Below, piece by piece: positions 52,025 through 53,577 of a stretch of 53,577 nucleotides of DNA. Within the stretch, counting starts at the first letter, position 1. Each line of letters begins with the position of its first letter. Source of the DNA: JAVBMP01 sp031552195 (GTDB lineage Bacteria; Desulfobacterota; Desulfovibrionia; Desulfovibrionales; Desulfovibrionaceae); assembly GCA_031552195.1 (NCBI GenBank), contig JAVBMT010000030.1, forward strand, positions 1 to 53,577, given 5' to 3'. Both the position numbers and the translations under genes were made by a program. Under the pieces are notes generated by a model. That model was not told where the DNA came from. It saw only the letters and a program-made list of their open reading frames with translations, and searched no databases.

Positions 52025-52426
52025 ATGGAGCCAATTACCACAAGTACGGATTTTGAAGCTCAAATGGAACGCATAAAGGTCGCCACCGGCAAGCGCACAC
52101 AAATTGAGTTGGCGGATTTCTTGGGAATCCGCCAGTCGTCAGTTTCCGATGCCAAGCGGCGCGGAAAAATTCCTTCCGCCTAGCTGGTCATATTGATGCG
52201 GGTAAAAAACGTGAACCCTGAATGGATTCTGACGGGAAATGGCCCGTGTTCTCCCGGCATAGCGCCGGAAAGTTCTGATCGTTACGAAACTGGGGAGGAC
52301 TTCGCGGAGCGGCAGACTTATGAGCAAGCGCTGCAACGGCTCCCATCACGGGCCTTGGCGGAAGAGCTATTGCGAAGAATCGCCATTTCTCAGGAACAAG
52401 AATTCTGTACAGACAGAGGGGAGTAA
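52025..52426 (+). pseudogene. CI-like phage repressor interrupted by an amber codon
   Basis: One frame from ATG 52025 (TGGAGG upstream) to TAA 52424-52426 matches the CI repressor HTH pattern: FEAQMERIKVATGKRTQIELADFLGIRQSSVSDAKRRGKIPSA, then LVILMRVKNVNPEWILTGNGP. Between them, TAG 52181-52183 stands where the family has Trp (PSAWL). A single G-to-A change of TGG explains it. The remainder has no ribosome site of its own, so the protein is probably truncated to 52 residues, losing the C-terminal region. Readthrough by amber suppression or pyrrolysine is possible but unlikely. Confidence 0.8.
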
Positions 52427-52483
52427 GCCTTCAGCTTGAGCCAAACAGGCGGCGCTGTGCGCCTTTGGATTGCTTGCTTCAGG

Positions 52484-52729
52484 CTACTTGGCCGCACTTG
52501 GCATTTCCTGCCAGTATTCGCCTTCCTTCCGTAGACCGTCATCAAAAAGGTTATAGACTCTGACGTCAAGAGCTTTGGCTATCAGTTCCAGAGTATACAA
52601 ACGACACTCCCGGATAGAATTGCTTCTGGCCCTGGTGATCGTGTGGTTCGACAGCCCTGTCAGGCGTTCGAGTTCAACATACGTCATGCCTTTATCTTCC
52701 ATTATCTCTTTGACATTGCTGGTAATCAT
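52484..52729 (-). CDS. XRE-family repressor-like protein, second paralogue
   Basis: An 81-residue protein from ATG 52729, where GGAGG precedes the start. It begins MITSNVKEIMEDKGMTYVEL and has the HTH part LERLTGLSNHTITRARSNSIRECRLYTLELIAKALDVRVYNLFDDG, with a 15-residue tail that the other paralogue lacks. It matches the 51745 gene closely, so one arose by duplication or the two come from related elements. Its upstream region carries TTGAA-N3-TTCAA sites. Confidence 0.83.
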   Translation of the reverse strand: MITSNVKEIMEDKGMTYVELERLTGLSNHTITRARSNSIRECRLYTLELIAKALDVRVYNLFDDGLRKEGEYWQEMPSAAK

Positions 52730-52818
52730 CAGTGCCTCCAATGCACTGATTTACCATTGTGAGTGGTTTTCTGTTTACAACCGTATTTCAGTGTGATATC
52801 GTATTCACTTGAAATTAC

Positions 52819-52864
52819 ATTGAAATATTCAATTTGAGCATGATCATAAATTTGAAAGATTCAA
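52819..52864. promoter_or_regulatory. Two TTGAA-N3-TTCAA palindromes
   Basis: TTGAAATATTCAA (52820-52832) and TTGAAAGATTCAA (52852-52864) are palindromes with 3-base spacers, 32 bases (three helical turns) apart. Further TTGAA half-sites lie at 52809 and 52866. They lie between the XRE gene (-) and the next gene (+) and are likely operators of a regulator. Confidence 0.5.
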
Positions 52865-52904
52865 TTTGAAGTTGGGTTGATTTGAACTTTTCCGGAGCGA
52901 AACG

Positions 52905-53577
52905 ATGGAATGGGAAAATGGTTTTTTTCTTATAGCCATGACTCTGGCCTATGCCTGCATTTTCGTCTGCCGGTGTTACCGCAAGACAAAAGGCATTGAG
53001 ACCGTGGTTCTGCTGGCGCTCATCGTGTCAGCCGCGCCTTTCCTGCTGGAGAATCGTTCCGCTCTGATCATATTTTACGCGGTATTTTCCCTTTTATTGC
53101 TGGTTCATTTTGAGCTGTCATACGAAGGTAGGCTGAGAATGCTTGGCCAAATCGTTAATGAACTCGGAGAGTATCAGCCGCAATGCAGATTACTCACCGC
53201 CATTGCGGACAAAATTTCTGAAAAAATACAGAAGAGCGATTTTTATTTCTATTCTCCGAAAGTCGGCAAACTGTCTCTTCAGGCGTTGGCCACAAAGGGC
53301 GATTCGCCCATTGTTGAGCATCTCATAAACGATTCTCTTATTCATGCTCTGCGGTTCGTACATGGCGATATCATTAAAAAATGGGGCGAGCCGTCGCGCG
53401 GCCATAGCGTCACGTTGCTGGTGGAGCTGCTCAACAGAAACGCCTTGCTGTATCTCAAGACGGCGACCGTGGGGAATATGATGGATATCAACGAGGCGGC
53501 GAAAGAAAATTTGAAAAGCCTGTTCGGCCTTTACTATCACGACTTTTATCTGAGGACGCCGGAGGAAGCTCAATGGG
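52905..53577 (+). CDS. Unidentified membrane-anchored protein, N-terminal part (cut by window end)
   Basis: An open frame from ATG 52905, with CCGGAG before it, runs to the window end (224 codons) without a stop. The first 75 residues contain about three hydrophobic segments (FFLIAMTLAYACIFVC, VVLLALIVSAAPFLL, LIIFYAVFSLLLLVHF), then a soluble part with a helical stretch (EGRLRMLGQIVNELGEYQPQ) and a mixed domain that may be GAF-like (SDFYFYSPKVGKLSLQALATKG...). Sensor kinases and cyclases often have this build, but the output domain is not visible. GC content is higher than in the preceding phage-like genes. It could be the first gene outside the island. Confidence 0.75.
   Translation, partial: MEWENGFFLIAMTLAYACIFVCRCYRKTKGIETVVLLALIVSAAPFLLENRSALIIFYAVFSLLLLVHFELSYEGRLRMLGQIVNELGEYQPQCRLLTAIADKISEKIQKSDFYFYSPKVGKLSLQALATKGDSPIVEHLINDSLIHALRFVHGDIIKKWGEPSRGHSVTLLVELLNRNALLYLKTATVGNMMDINEAAKENLKSLFGLYYHDFYLRTPEEAQW

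Noticed and set aside
52181..52183. Pyrrolysine codon in the CI-like gene
   Set aside because: Pyrrolysine occurs in some sulfite reducers, but a repressor is not a known Pyl protein, no downstream element is seen, and a one-base TGG-to-TAG change explains the stop.
1..53577. CRISPR array
   Set aside because: No regularly spaced 25-40 bp repeats were seen. The only iterated motif is the short TGTCCC cluster.

Overview
The window looks like a chromosome segment from a host- or gut-type sulfate/sulfite-respiring deltaproteobacterium of the Desulfovibrio/Bilophila group. The strongest evidence is a complete dsrMKJOP operon, preceded by an RsbRD-N-type gene. Flagellar fliK/flgE, a Tol-Pal type cpoB and an AddAB-type recombination nuclease (Gram-negative) fit with this. 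Most of the sequence is moderately GC-rich. Two stretches are visibly AT-richer and look acquired: bases 1 to about 3,630, and the island after the tRNA-Leu gene at about 43.0 kb, most clearly its first two genes.

Left end (1-3.6 kb): the tail of an IS3-family transposase abuts a MalY/PatB-type C-S lyase that has lost its N-terminal part. A MATE exporter and an unrecognised 453-residue protein follow in tight coupling. This looks like a damaged small-molecule cassette. It ends at a hairpin shared with the convergent rmlA.

Core region (3.7-30 kb): rmlA (-), an RdgC-like gene with a partner, a DppBC-type permease pair plus a glycosyltransferase-like protein, and recN (+). Then come an AddA-type helicase-nuclease, an ATP-type PFK and a membrane protein (all -). 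On the plus strand follow cpoB, dprA, a small signalling block (small protein, HDOD protein, pseudo-receiver/GGDEF), a XerC/D recombinase, an AddB-type nuclease, a nitronate-monooxygenase-type flavoprotein, a HAD phosphatase and a tandem pair of equal-length lipoproteins. The two AddAB halves sit about 8.7 kb apart on opposite strands. Many of these genes handle DNA ends and recombination.

Energy and motility region (29.5-43 kb): the RsbRD-N gene, dsrMKJOP with a strong terminator, then minus-strand fliK-flgE with no flgD between them, a small conserved-looking protein, and a glutaredoxin/TIM-barrel-like protein next to a cytosolic arylsulfotransferase-like gene. The latter has two palindromic candidate operators upstream.

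Island (43.0-52.8 kb or beyond): tRNA-Leu(UAA) is followed by a perfect 25-bp hairpin and short direct repeats. The cargo is a Gabija-like defence pair (GajA/GajB), an Eco29kI-like restriction-modification system with Vsr, a TOPRIM primase-helicase with a TGTCCC iteron cluster and an AlpA-like DNA-binding protein. A regulatory end carries two paralogous XRE repressors and a CI-like repressor broken by an amber codon, with matching palindromic operators. No integrase is visible, so it is either lost or beyond the right edge. The last feature is the start of an unidentified membrane protein that runs off the window.
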